Assembly: GCA_010365115.1 (NCBI GenBank)
Contig: JAAFGX010000005.1
Coordinates: 29,301 to 93,300, forward strand
DNA from: Paludibacter sp.
Lineage (GTDB): Bacteria > Bacteroidota > Bacteroidia > Bacteroidales > Paludibacteraceae
Direction: 5' to 3'
DNA: 64,000 nucleotides
The notes beneath the pieces are model-generated. The model saw nothing but the letters and a program-made list of their open reading frames with translations. It made no database searches and was not told the DNA's origin. A program made the translations under genes and the position numbers. Shown here piece by piece: positions 9,282-18,711 of the stretch (its first letter is position 1; every line of letters begins with the position of its first letter).

Positions 9282-9653
9282 TTATTTATCAGAAGCAATG
9301 TTTACATTTTGCTCGCGCATTGAGCATGTACCTTCGAAAATAGCATTTGGTTCAACCATCAGCACTTTTGTTTTCACGTCGCCTTTTATTACAGCAGTAG
9401 CTCGCAACGATAAGGTTTCACTTACAACTATATCTCCTTCTACCGTTCCTATAACTTCAGCATTAACACATGAAATCGAACCTTTGAGAAAACCTTTTTG
9501 ACCAATTACCACTTTACCGTTACAATTTATAGTTCCCTCAACTTCACCATCGATACGGAAATCGCTGTCGGCAAAAATTTTACCAACTATTTTGCTGCCA
9601 TTGGTAAGTGCGTTATACATTGCACCCGGATTTGTTACAATTTCTTTAGCCAT
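9282..9653 (-). CDS. Bactofilin (polymer-forming cytoskeletal protein)
   Basis: 123 aa repetitive beta-helix pattern (IDGEVEGTINCNGKVVIGQKGFLKGSISCVNAEVIGTVEGDI). Confidence 0.9.
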   Translation of the reverse strand: MAKEIVTNPGAMYNALTNGSKIVGKIFADSDFRIDGEVEGTINCNGKVVIGQKGFLKGSISCVNAEVIGTVEGDIVVSETLSLRATAVIKGDVKTKVLMVEPNAIFEGTCSMREQNVNIASDK

Positions 9654-9851
9654 ATTATTGTGTTACTTTATTTTCAGAGTTCAAAATTACAGTATTCTTT
9701 CTTAAAAAAAAAATAAATCTTTAAAATTTCATAACATTCCATTTTCTATAGTATAAAAAAACGCATTTTTGACACCACATTAACAACCGAATTATGATGA
9801 TTAATAGCAAAATTCTATTACTTTTGTTTTGATATATTTAAGAGCCTTAAC

Positions 9852-10730
9852 ATGCAACTAAAACATTTACGAAACTCTAGCATTGACTTTATTCGTTGGG
9901 ATAAATGTATTTTGGAATCGCTACATCCATTGTCCTATGCATTTTCGTGGTATTTAGATATTGTTTCGCCGGGTTGGGAAGCACTCATCAGTGAAGATTA
10001 TGAGTATGTTATGCCATTGCCTGCAAAAAGTAAATTTAAGATCCCTTATTTGGTGCAGCCAATACTAACTCAACAATTAGGTATTTTCTCGAAACTTGAA
10101 ATAAACGAATCCACTGTAGAAGAGTTTATTAAGGAAATTCCATATTACAGTTACGAACTAAATCTTAACGAAAAAAATTTCCATTCAAAAGCCTTTATTT
10201 ATCCGAATTATTTATTGAATTTAAATAAATCCTATGAAAAAATTGCTTCACAGTATTCAAAAAATACACAACGGAATATTGACAAAGCTACTAAACTGAA
10301 TTTAATTATAAAGGAAAACATCTCTGTTGAAGAATTCCTGACCTTTTATTATTTTGTTGATAAAAAATTTCTTTCCGTTCAAAAACCGGTACTTGAACAA
10401 TTAATTGTAAAAGGAATTTCAGAAAAATCAATCACTTTATATGGAGTGCTTTCAAATCAAAACAATTTGATAGCTACGTTATGTTTACTGCACTCAACCA
10501 ATAGGTTAACTTACTTATTACCTGTTTCAAACGCTGAAGGGAAATCATCTTCAGCAATGTTCTTTTTAATCGATTTTTTAATAAAAGAAGAAAGTGGGAA
10601 AGATACTTTTTTTGACTTTGAAGGTTCCGGAATTGAAGGTATTGCCAGATTTTACAAAGGTTTTGGTGCCAAAAATCAGCCCTATTATATACTAAAACGG
10701 TTTCGACCTGCGTTTTTAATAAAAAAATAA
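9852..10730 (+). CDS. GNAT/FemAB-like acetyltransferase
   Basis: 292 aa; C-terminal DFEGSGIEGIARFYKGFGAKNQPYYILKR typical of FemAB/GNAT-like proteins in surface glycan clusters. Confidence 0.65.
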   Translation: MQLKHLRNSSIDFIRWDKCILESLHPLSYAFSWYLDIVSPGWEALISEDYEYVMPLPAKSKFKIPYLVQPILTQQLGIFSKLEINESTVEEFIKEIPYYSYELNLNEKNFHSKAFIYPNYLLNLNKSYEKIASQYSKNTQRNIDKATKLNLIIKENISVEEFLTFYYFVDKKFLSVQKPVLEQLIVKGISEKSITLYGVLSNQNNLIATLCLLHSTNRLTYLLPVSNAEGKSSSAMFFLIDFLIKEESGKDTFFDFEGSGIEGIARFYKGFGAKNQPYYILKRFRPAFLIKK

Positions 10731-10738
10731 ATAATGAA

Positions 10739-11875
10739 ATGGGTGATAAAATTGTATTTATAAATACCGGACACAGATCGATGGATGATCGTGTTTTTTA
10801 TCATCAGGCTAAAAGCCTTTTAAACAAAGGATACAATATTGAAATTATCTCGACAAAAGAAAACCTCATAAAATATATTGATGGTATTAAAATTAATTCA
10901 TACGACGATAAGTCTCTAAATAAAAAACAAAAAATCAGCCAAATAGTAAAATATCTAACCGAATCACAACCACAAATCATTCTAGCTGATACTCCTTTAG
11001 CTGTAATAGCCTCAAGTATATATAAAAAAAACAAGAAGACTAAAATTGTTTATGACATTACAGAATGGTATCCTTCTAAAAAGAATTTGATTGATAATAA
11101 AGGGATTATCAAATTTTTCAAAGTTATTTCATTATCAATTTTAAACATTTTTGCAGGCTTTAAATCCGATTTCTTCATTTTTGGAGAACATTTCAAATCT
11201 ATTCCATTCCGTTTTTTGTTTTTCTGGAAACCATACATTTACCTTCCATATTTCCCCGATTTAGATTACATTGTTCCTTTTCCGATTGAAAGCATTGATA
11301 AAAATGTACATCTTACTTACAGCGGCATTTTTAATGAAGAAAAAGGAATAGTATCAGTAATCAAATCAATTGCAGATGCTGCAAAAAAAAGGAACGAAAA
11401 GACTTTCTATCTAAAACTGATTGGGGACTTTCACACCAATATTGATCAAAAATTGTATAACCAGCTAATTTCCGACTTACCACAAAATATGATTATTCAA
11501 CAAGAAAATTTTAAACCATTTTCTGACTTTTGCAAAACAATTGGCAACACCCATATTTTCCTCGACCTTAGAAAAAAAGATATCGAAAATAACTATTGTT
11601 TACCAATAAAACTTTTTTACTATTTGGCTTGTGGTCGCCCGATTATCTATTCTAATCTGAATTCGATAAAAAAAACCATACCCGAAATGAATGTTGGGTT
11701 TTTATGCGAACCTGCTGATATTGAAAGTATATCGAACAGCCTAATTGAATACATCGACAATAGTGAGCTATATGTATCTCATTGCGAAAACGCATTAAGT
11801 ATATCAAAATTAAAATTCAACTGGAAATTGATTGAAAATGATTTTTTAGAATTTATTTTAATGGTTAATAAATAA
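10739..11875 (+). CDS. Glycosyltransferase (GT4-like)
   Basis: GHRSMDDRVFYHQAKSLLNKGYNIEIIS; C-terminal PIKLFYYLACGRPIIYSNL. Confidence 0.8.
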   Translation: MGDKIVFINTGHRSMDDRVFYHQAKSLLNKGYNIEIISTKENLIKYIDGIKINSYDDKSLNKKQKISQIVKYLTESQPQIILADTPLAVIASSIYKKNKKTKIVYDITEWYPSKKNLIDNKGIIKFFKVISLSILNIFAGFKSDFFIFGEHFKSIPFRFLFFWKPYIYLPYFPDLDYIVPFPIESIDKNVHLTYSGIFNEEKGIVSVIKSIADAAKKRNEKTFYLKLIGDFHTNIDQKLYNQLISDLPQNMIIQQENFKPFSDFCKTIGNTHIFLDLRKKDIENNYCLPIKLFYYLACGRPIIYSNLNSIKKTIPEMNVGFLCEPADIESISNSLIEYIDNSELYVSHCENALSISKLKFNWKLIENDFLEFILMVNK

Positions 11876-11895
11876 TACAAAACAGTATCTCCTAA

Positions 11896-13161
11896 ATGTC
11901 TAACTTGAGAAACAATTATAGTCAAATTAAAACCACATTCTCAAATAATATTAAAATTATTGAGAATTATTTTTTTATGACGACTCTTCAGATAGTCAAT
12001 GCATTATTCGGAATTTTAATATATCCATATTTGATAAGGGTTTTAGGAGCAGATAGTTATGGTTTGTATATATTTGCTTTTACTTTTTCATTATATTTTG
12101 TCAGCTTAATTTCATTTGGGTTTAACTTACCAGCGATGAGAATGATTGTACAGAATGTTTACGATATAAAACAAAAAAATGACATAATCTCCGGAATCTT
12201 TACTGCAAAAATTCTTTTGGCAATTATTTCAATATTATTATTTATAATTCTTACACTTTTTATTCCAATTATTAAACAGAATTTATTAATTTTTGTCATT
12301 AGTTTCTGTCAGATTATTGGTGAAGTTTTGTTTCCCGTATGGTATTTTCAGGCTATTCAAAAAATGAAAATCGTAACTTATATTCAATTATTTTTTAGAA
12401 TAATTTCTTTACCCTTTATTTTTATATTAATTAAGAGTCCAGCAGATAATTGGATTTATGCTCTAATAACCAGTTCTTCGATAATTTTAGGTGGCATATA
12501 TTCAGTACTCTATTTAAGATGGAAAGAAAATATTTATTACAAAACTGTTCCTTTAAGCCAATTAAAAAAATATTTTAAGGATTCAATGCCATTTTTTTGG
12601 AATACATTTACAAGTACTATCAAACAAGAAAGTGTTACAATTTTGATTGGTTCGTTCTTTGGAATGAAGGATGTTGCTTTATTTGATTTAGCAAATAAAA
12701 TTATATTGCTTCCTCGTATGTTGACAACAAGCATTAATGGAGCACTTTTCCCTAAAATAATTGAAAATGTGCAACAGAAAGTTGTTAAGAAAGTGATTAA
12801 ATACGAAACTTGGGTAGGATTGGGAGTTATAGTTGGTGTCATATTTTTTGGAAAATGGATTATTTTGATTCTTGGTGGAAGACTCATGTTAGATTCTTAT
12901 CCATTAGCCATAATTTTAAGCGGAACAGTTTTAGTTTGGTTAGTTGTGGGATCGTATGTGAACTTTATTTTTATTCCCAACAACAAATATTATTATGTAA
13001 CACGAAATCAAATTGTTGCATTTATCACGTTTTTTTTATTTTGTATACCTGGAATTTTAATTTTCCAAAATATCATGTCTATAGTCGCAGCATTAACGTT
13101 ATCAGGTTTTAGTGAAATATTATATTGCAAATACTTGATAAAAAAACACAACCTTCTATGA
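11896..13161 (+). CDS. Oligosaccharide flippase (Wzx/polysaccharide biosynthesis protein)
   Basis: 421 aa multi-TM protein; YPYLIRVLGADSYGLYIFAFTFSLYF motif. Confidence 0.85.
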   Translation: MSNLRNNYSQIKTTFSNNIKIIENYFFMTTLQIVNALFGILIYPYLIRVLGADSYGLYIFAFTFSLYFVSLISFGFNLPAMRMIVQNVYDIKQKNDIISGIFTAKILLAIISILLFIILTLFIPIIKQNLLIFVISFCQIIGEVLFPVWYFQAIQKMKIVTYIQLFFRIISLPFIFILIKSPADNWIYALITSSSIILGGIYSVLYLRWKENIYYKTVPLSQLKKYFKDSMPFFWNTFTSTIKQESVTILIGSFFGMKDVALFDLANKIILLPRMLTTSINGALFPKIIENVQQKVVKKVIKYETWVGLGVIVGVIFFGKWIILILGGRLMLDSYPLAIILSGTVLVWLVVGSYVNFIFIPNNKYYYVTRNQIVAFITFFLFCIPGILIFQNIMSIVAALTLSGFSEILYCKYLIKKHNLL

Positions 13162-14159
13162 CTCCTAAAGTTTCAATATTAGTGCCGATTTATAACGTAT
13201 CATCTTATATAAAGCGATGTGCCATTAGTTTATTTGAACAGACATTGGAAGATATTGAATATATTTTTATTGATGATGCAAGCCCAGATGATAGCATAAA
13301 TATATTAGAACAATTAATCGAAAAATATCCTAATCGAAAGAATCAGGTTAAAATTATTCGACATGCAAAAAACAGAGGATTGGCTGCAACAAGGAATACA
13401 GCTATTAATGCATCCTCAGGTGAATACATTGCAGTGATTGACAGTGATGATTACATAGAATTAAATATGATTGAAAAACTATATAAAAAAGCAATAACTG
13501 AAAATGCAGATATAGTCGTTTCTGATTATTATATGGAATATCAACACACAACTGTGAAAAAATATGATTATGTTTCTGAAGTAAAAGAAGAAAATTTTAA
13601 AAATATAATTATTTATGACAAAACCTGTACAATGCTTTGGAATAAACTTGTTATCAGATCTTTATATGAAAGAGCGGACTGTCGAGTTCCTGAGAATCTG
13701 AATTATTATGAGGACAGATATGTGATGACCCGACTTTACTATTTTGCTTCAAAAATTGTAAAAATTAATGAAGCCTTCTATCATTATACTCAATATAATA
13801 TTCATGCCATCACAAAAACAAATAATAAAATGCATTTTGAAAATGTATTGCAGTTTTGGAGCGAATTTGATCAATTCCTGAAAAGTAAAAAATTATATGA
13901 GAAATATAAACAAACTATGGAATTACCAAAAGTTCAGAGTAAAGTCCGATTAATTATTGATACACGTTCATACCAATTGCGAAAAAAATTCGGGGATATT
14001 TTCAAAGAAGAAGAAAAAAACTGTTTAAAATATTTCAGTTTTGGAGAAAAACTTATGCTAATACTTGTTCGATATAAAATGTACGTATTAGCTCATTTAT
14101 TTCACAATTATCTTTTTATCAAAAGCAAAATATTAAAAAAATGCGAAAAATACTTCTAA
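13158..14159 (+). CDS. Glycosyltransferase family 2
   Basis: VSILVPIYNVSSYIKRCAISLFEQTLEDIEYIFIDDASPDDS; likely start ATG 13158 overlaps the flippase stop (ATGA). Confidence 0.92.
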   Translation: MTPKVSILVPIYNVSSYIKRCAISLFEQTLEDIEYIFIDDASPDDSINILEQLIEKYPNRKNQVKIIRHAKNRGLAATRNTAINASSGEYIAVIDSDDYIELNMIEKLYKKAITENADIVVSDYYMEYQHTTVKKYDYVSEVKEENFKNIIIYDKTCTMLWNKLVIRSLYERADCRVPENLNYYEDRYVMTRLYYFASKIVKINEAFYHYTQYNIHAITKTNNKMHFENVLQFWSEFDQFLKSKKLYEKYKQTMELPKVQSKVRLIIDTRSYQLRKKFGDIFKEEEKNCLKYFSFGEKLMLILVRYKMYVLAHLFHNYLFIKSKILKKCEKYF

Positions 14160-15679
14160 TAATGCTATTGGGGTCAACTTCAATTTCACTTTTTTCTCAA
14201 AATACCGTTTCATTTTCCGATCAAATGAATGAGCTTTTCAAGCCATTATTAAACATTATGGATCAGATTTTATTCTGGGATCCGTTTCAGGCAATGGGAA
14301 TTGAATTGGGTGCAAAAGTTCCGATCATTATTCTTTGGTTGATTTTTGGTGCTACTTTTTTTACTATTTATTTCCGGTTTATTAATTTCAGAGGATTAAA
14401 ACATGCTATTCAGCTTGTGTTAGGTCATTTCGACAAAGATGGACACGAGGGCGAAATATCTCATTTTCAGGCAATTTCAACGGCGTGTGCTTCAACAGTA
14501 GGTTTGGGAAATATTGCCGGGGTGGCAGTAGCTATTTCGCTTGGTGGACCCGGTGCAACATTTTGGATGATTATTGCAGGTTTGATAGGTATGTCATCTA
14601 AATTTACAGAATGTACTTTGGGTGTGAAATATAGAAAAATTAATGCGGATGATAGTGTTTCGGGCGGTCCAATGTATTATTTACGCGATGGATTTGCCAA
14701 AAAAGGATGGAAACGAACTGGAAAATTTCTAGCTATTCTTTTTGCAATTCTGGCTTCGTTTGGGGCTTTAGGAATTGGTAATATGTTTCAATCCAATCAA
14801 GTTGCTTCACAAGCTGTTGCTACTTTTCCGGTATTAGCAAATTTCGAACTATTAATTGGCATAATCATAGCTGTTTTAGTAGGAATAGTCATAATTGGTG
14901 GAATTAAAGGCATTGCGCGTGTCAACGACAAACTTTTTCCAATAATGGCAATTCTGTATATAACATCCTGTTTGGTAGTAATTGGAATTAATATTAATCA
15001 ATTCGGTGAAGCAGTTTCATTAATTTTCGAAGGTGCTTTTAACGCAGATGCAGCAAAAGGTGGATTTGTAGGTGTGATGATTATGGGATTTCGCCGTGCT
15101 GCATTTTCCAACGAAGCCGGTATTGGTTCCGCTGCTATCGCCCACTCTACCGTAAAAACACAACGTCCTGTGACTGAAGGTTATGTATCATTACTCGAAC
15201 CATTTATCGATACGGTTGTGATTTGTACCATGACGGCGTTGGTTATTATATTCACCGGATTATATCAAAACCCCGACAACTTAGCGGGTGCTCAATTAAC
15301 CTCAGCAGCATTTTCTACTGTATCTCCTTGGTTTCCATATCTCTTGTTGCCTACTATTTTTCTTTTTGCTTATACTACTATTATTTCGTGGTCGTATTAT
15401 GGTGTGAAAAGTTTCGATTTTCTAGTGGGTGATGCTTGTGAAAAATACTTTGGTAAAAGAATTTATGCAACCCGTTTTTATCAATTCTTCTTTTTGATAG
15501 TTACAGCATTAGGTTCAATTTTAAGTTTAAGTGCCGTTGTTGACTTTTCGGATATGTTAGTATTGGCTATGGCAGTTCCGAATATTATCGGACTGTTGGT
15601 GTTAGCTCCCGAAGTTAGAACAGAATTACGAGAATATAATATCTGGATTAAAACTCAAATTAGAAATCCTAAAAACTAA
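14141..15679 (+). CDS. Alanine/glycine:cation symporter family protein (AGCS)
   Basis: 512 aa; STACASTVGLGNIAGVAVAISLGGPGATFWM, FSNEAGIGSAAIAH. Confidence 0.93.
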   Translation: MRKILLIMLLGSTSISLFSQNTVSFSDQMNELFKPLLNIMDQILFWDPFQAMGIELGAKVPIIILWLIFGATFFTIYFRFINFRGLKHAIQLVLGHFDKDGHEGEISHFQAISTACASTVGLGNIAGVAVAISLGGPGATFWMIIAGLIGMSSKFTECTLGVKYRKINADDSVSGGPMYYLRDGFAKKGWKRTGKFLAILFAILASFGALGIGNMFQSNQVASQAVATFPVLANFELLIGIIIAVLVGIVIIGGIKGIARVNDKLFPIMAILYITSCLVVIGININQFGEAVSLIFEGAFNADAAKGGFVGVMIMGFRRAAFSNEAGIGSAAIAHSTVKTQRPVTEGYVSLLEPFIDTVVICTMTALVIIFTGLYQNPDNLAGAQLTSAAFSTVSPWFPYLLLPTIFLFAYTTIISWSYYGVKSFDFLVGDACEKYFGKRIYATRFYQFFFLIVTALGSILSLSAVVDFSDMLVLAMAVPNIIGLLVLAPEVRTELREYNIWIKTQIRNPKN

Positions 15680-15693
15680 ATTATCAATCATTT

Positions 15694-16062
15694 ATGTCAA
15701 CAAAAACTTTTACTCAATCAATAATTGTAAACGAAAATCAAACCGCAATGCAATATGGTTCGGGATTACTTCCAGTCTTAGCAACTCCTGCATTAATTGG
15801 TCTTATGGAGAATACAGCCATGCAATTAATCGAACTTCCCGAAGGCAGTTCCAGCGTCGGGATTTCCATTAACATGCAACATTTAAAAGCCAACCTGGTG
15901 GGATCCACTGTTCATTGCAATGCTACAATAACAAATATTGAAGGAAAAAAATACAGTTTTTATATTACAGCAACCGATGATAATGGTGATCTAGTTGGTG
16001 AATGTATTCACGAAAGAGTAGTGATTAACGTCGAAAAATTCATGAGTAAATTAGCAAAATAA
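15694..16062 (+). CDS. Hotdog-fold thioesterase, FlK-like
   Basis: 122 aa; LATPALIGLMENTAMQLI, GISINMQHLKANLVGSTV. Confidence 0.8.
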   Translation: MSTKTFTQSIIVNENQTAMQYGSGLLPVLATPALIGLMENTAMQLIELPEGSSSVGISINMQHLKANLVGSTVHCNATITNIEGKKYSFYITATDDNGDLVGECIHERVVINVEKFMSKLAK

Positions 16063-16185
16063 AAATATCTAATGCTTTAAATTACTTAAACGAAAAATAG
16101 AATATTCAACAATATTATCAACAATTTAATTTTTAATTCGTTTAATGTAAAAGGTTCAAATTTTAAATCATAAAATCATAAAACT

Positions 16186-16638
16186 ATGGCATTACAAGTA
16201 GGCGACAAAGCTCCAGCTGTTTTAGGAATAAATCAAGAAGGAAAAGAAATTAAACTGGCGGATTTTAACGGAAAAAAAGTGGTTTTATACTTCTATCCAA
16301 AAGATAACACTCCTGGGTGTACAGCTCAGGCGTGCAGTTTGAGTGACGGTTATGACGATTTGCGAAAAGCAGGTTATGAAGTAATTGGTGTAAGCACCGA
16401 TAGTGCTGCTTCGCACCAAAAGTTTATTACAAAACAAAATTTACCGTTTAATCTGATAGCAGATACCGATAAAAAACTGTCGGAAGAATTTGGGACTTGG
16501 GGAGAAAAATCGATGTATGGAAAAAAATACATGGGTACTTTCCGTACTACTTTCATTATCGATGAAACCGGAACCATTATCCGCATTTTTTTACCAAAAG
16601 AAGTAAATACAAAAGATCACGCTGCACAAATACTATAG
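16186..16638 (+). CDS. bcp: Thioredoxin-dependent thiol peroxidase (Bcp-type peroxiredoxin)
   Basis: FYPKDNTPGCTAQACSLSDGYDDLRKAGYEVIGVSTDS. Confidence 0.95.
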   Translation: MALQVGDKAPAVLGINQEGKEIKLADFNGKKVVLYFYPKDNTPGCTAQACSLSDGYDDLRKAGYEVIGVSTDSAASHQKFITKQNLPFNLIADTDKKLSEEFGTWGEKSMYGKKYMGTFRTTFIIDETGTIIRIFLPKEVNTKDHAAQIL

Positions 16639-16717
16639 TTTAATATTTAATTTAGAGGGTCTTACAAATAATGTAGGACTCTCGTTTTATGTTTAGCTCC
16701 ACTCCAAATAAATAAAA

Positions 16718-17914
16718 ATGTACCTTTATAAAAAATTGAACATGCAAAACAGTCAAACAAAAATATTCTTCGATAAACTTCAATCAAATATTGAAATAAA
16801 AGAACTGATAAAATTGACTCTTACAGGCAAAAGAGAAAAATCTTCTGACCTGAAAAAGTTGATAATTACTGCGGTGGAATTAAAAAAAGGATATTGTCTG
16901 AATTTTATTTATCGTCATAACACAAAGGACATTACAAAAAACTTTGAAATCTTCGAAGGAATTCAATTCATTGAAAAGGCGCTTGAGGAGGAATTCCTGA
17001 ACGCCGAAATGTTTTCTAAAAACGAAAATCTCAACCTGTTCATTTTGCCAAATGGGAAAGTGAAGTTGAAATCTACCAAACCAGTTCTGGAAGCGCCGCT
17101 AACCTACTTGCATAACAAAGTCAAAGAACGATTGATTCATCCGCACGAAAATATTTATCTGCGTGAATTAGGCATTACCAATGTCAACTGGGAAATTCGC
17201 CGTGAAATGAGCGATAAATTCAAACAAATCAATCAATACATTGAATTATTAGCTCCAAATCTGAAAGAATTAACGGTTACTGACAATTTACACATTGTGG
17301 ATATGGGCTCGGGTAAAGGATATCTTACTTTTGCTTTGTATGATTACTTATCCAATTATTTGAAAATAAATATCCAAATGACCGGGGTAGAATATCGAGA
17401 AGAATTAGTGAAGACATGTAATACCATTGCTGAAATGGCTGATTTCGGTTCACTTAATTTTGTGCAGGGAACAATCGAAAAAACAGATCTCGATAAAATT
17501 GATATTCTAATAGCGCTTCATGCCTGCGATACGGCCACTGATGAAGCCATTTATCGTGGAATTACCTCAGGAGCGGAATTAATTGTATGTGCACCTTGTT
17601 GCCATAAACAAATCAGAAAAGCAATGAATGTAAGTAATGAACTTATTAACGTTACACGATTTGGCATTCTGAAAGAACGTCAGGCTGAGATAATTACTGA
17701 TACGATAAGAGCAATGATTCTAGAGGCATACGGTTATAAAACCAATGTTTTTGAATTTATATCGTTGGAACATACTCCTAAAAATGTAATGATAGTTGGC
17801 AAAAAAACGACAACTAAGGTTCCAAATAAAATTGAGATATTTAACAAAATATCTGCAATAAAACAACTTTATGGAATTGAAAAACATTACCTCGAAACTT
17901 TATTGGAACTATAA
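16718..17914 (+). CDS. Class I SAM-dependent methyltransferase
   Basis: LHIVDMGSGKGYLTFALYDYL SAM motif; ALHACDTATDEAIYRG. Confidence 0.85.
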   Translation: MYLYKKLNMQNSQTKIFFDKLQSNIEIKELIKLTLTGKREKSSDLKKLIITAVELKKGYCLNFIYRHNTKDITKNFEIFEGIQFIEKALEEEFLNAEMFSKNENLNLFILPNGKVKLKSTKPVLEAPLTYLHNKVKERLIHPHENIYLRELGITNVNWEIRREMSDKFKQINQYIELLAPNLKELTVTDNLHIVDMGSGKGYLTFALYDYLSNYLKINIQMTGVEYREELVKTCNTIAEMADFGSLNFVQGTIEKTDLDKIDILIALHACDTATDEAIYRGITSGAELIVCAPCCHKQIRKAMNVSNELINVTRFGILKERQAEIITDTIRAMILEAYGYKTNVFEFISLEHTPKNVMIVGKKTTTKVPNKIEIFNKISAIKQLYGIEKHYLETLLEL

Positions 17915-17917
17915 ACC

Positions 17918-18517
17918 ATGGATTCTCAAAAACCAATAATATATTTAGTTCCACGATGGGCTGGGAATATTCATTCCGATTGGTACGATTGGTTGGTATT
18001 GGAAATTAGTAACACCTATCAAATTGATATTCAATGTCTCGAAATGCCAAATTGGAATGAACCTGATCTTGACAAGTCATTAAATTTCCTGACAAATAGA
18101 ATTTCAGAACTCAATAACAATACTTATTTTATCGGACACAGTGTTGGTTGTCAGGCTATTTTACGATTCCTTGATGAAAGATTAAAGCAAAATCACAGCC
18201 TGAAAATTGGGGGATTTTTATTTGTAGCAGCATGGTTTAGTGTAGACAAACCGTGGATTTCCTTGAAACCCTGGACAAATTGCAACAAGTTGAATTATGA
18301 ACTGTTATCTAAAGCTACCACCTACAAAAAAGTTATTCTTTCAGATAACGACCCTTTTACAACCGACTATCTAGAAAATAAAAAACAGTGGATATCCCGT
18401 TTTGGAGCTGAAGTGATGATTAATCCAGGACAACTTCATTTTAATAGACTTATGGAAAAAGAGATTTTAAAAGAAGTAGAAAAAATGATTTCGCTTATCT
18501 CAAAAAATAAGAATTGA
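17918..18517 (+). CDS. RBBP9/YdeN family alpha/beta hydrolase
   Basis: VPRWAGNIHSDWYDWL, FIGHSVGCQAILRFL nucleophile elbow, C-terminal GQLHFN. Confidence 0.9.
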   Translation: MDSQKPIIYLVPRWAGNIHSDWYDWLVLEISNTYQIDIQCLEMPNWNEPDLDKSLNFLTNRISELNNNTYFIGHSVGCQAILRFLDERLKQNHSLKIGGFLFVAAWFSVDKPWISLKPWTNCNKLNYELLSKATTYKKVILSDNDPFTTDYLENKKQWISRFGAEVMINPGQLHFNRLMEKEILKEVEKMISLISKNKN

Positions 18518-18595
18518 TTCATTACAACCCTTTACTTAGAACTTTTTTGCTCTTCATAATTCCTTCTTTTTCTTCATAATTCTTGATTCATCTGT

Positions 18596-18625
18596 TTTGC
18601 AACCCGCCAAAAAAGACTATCTTTG
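18596..18625 (+). promoter_or_regulatory. Bacteroidetes promoter (TTTG-N18-TATCTTTG) for purL
   Basis: TTTG 18596-18599 and TATCTTTG 18618-18625 upstream of ATG 18712. Confidence 0.6.
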
Positions 18626-18711
18626 CACTAAAATTAAGAGTACTGGTAATTCATTTAAAAACAACAGTAAATTATTAGTATACTGCAACTTCTGAAACTT
18701 CAAAATAAATT

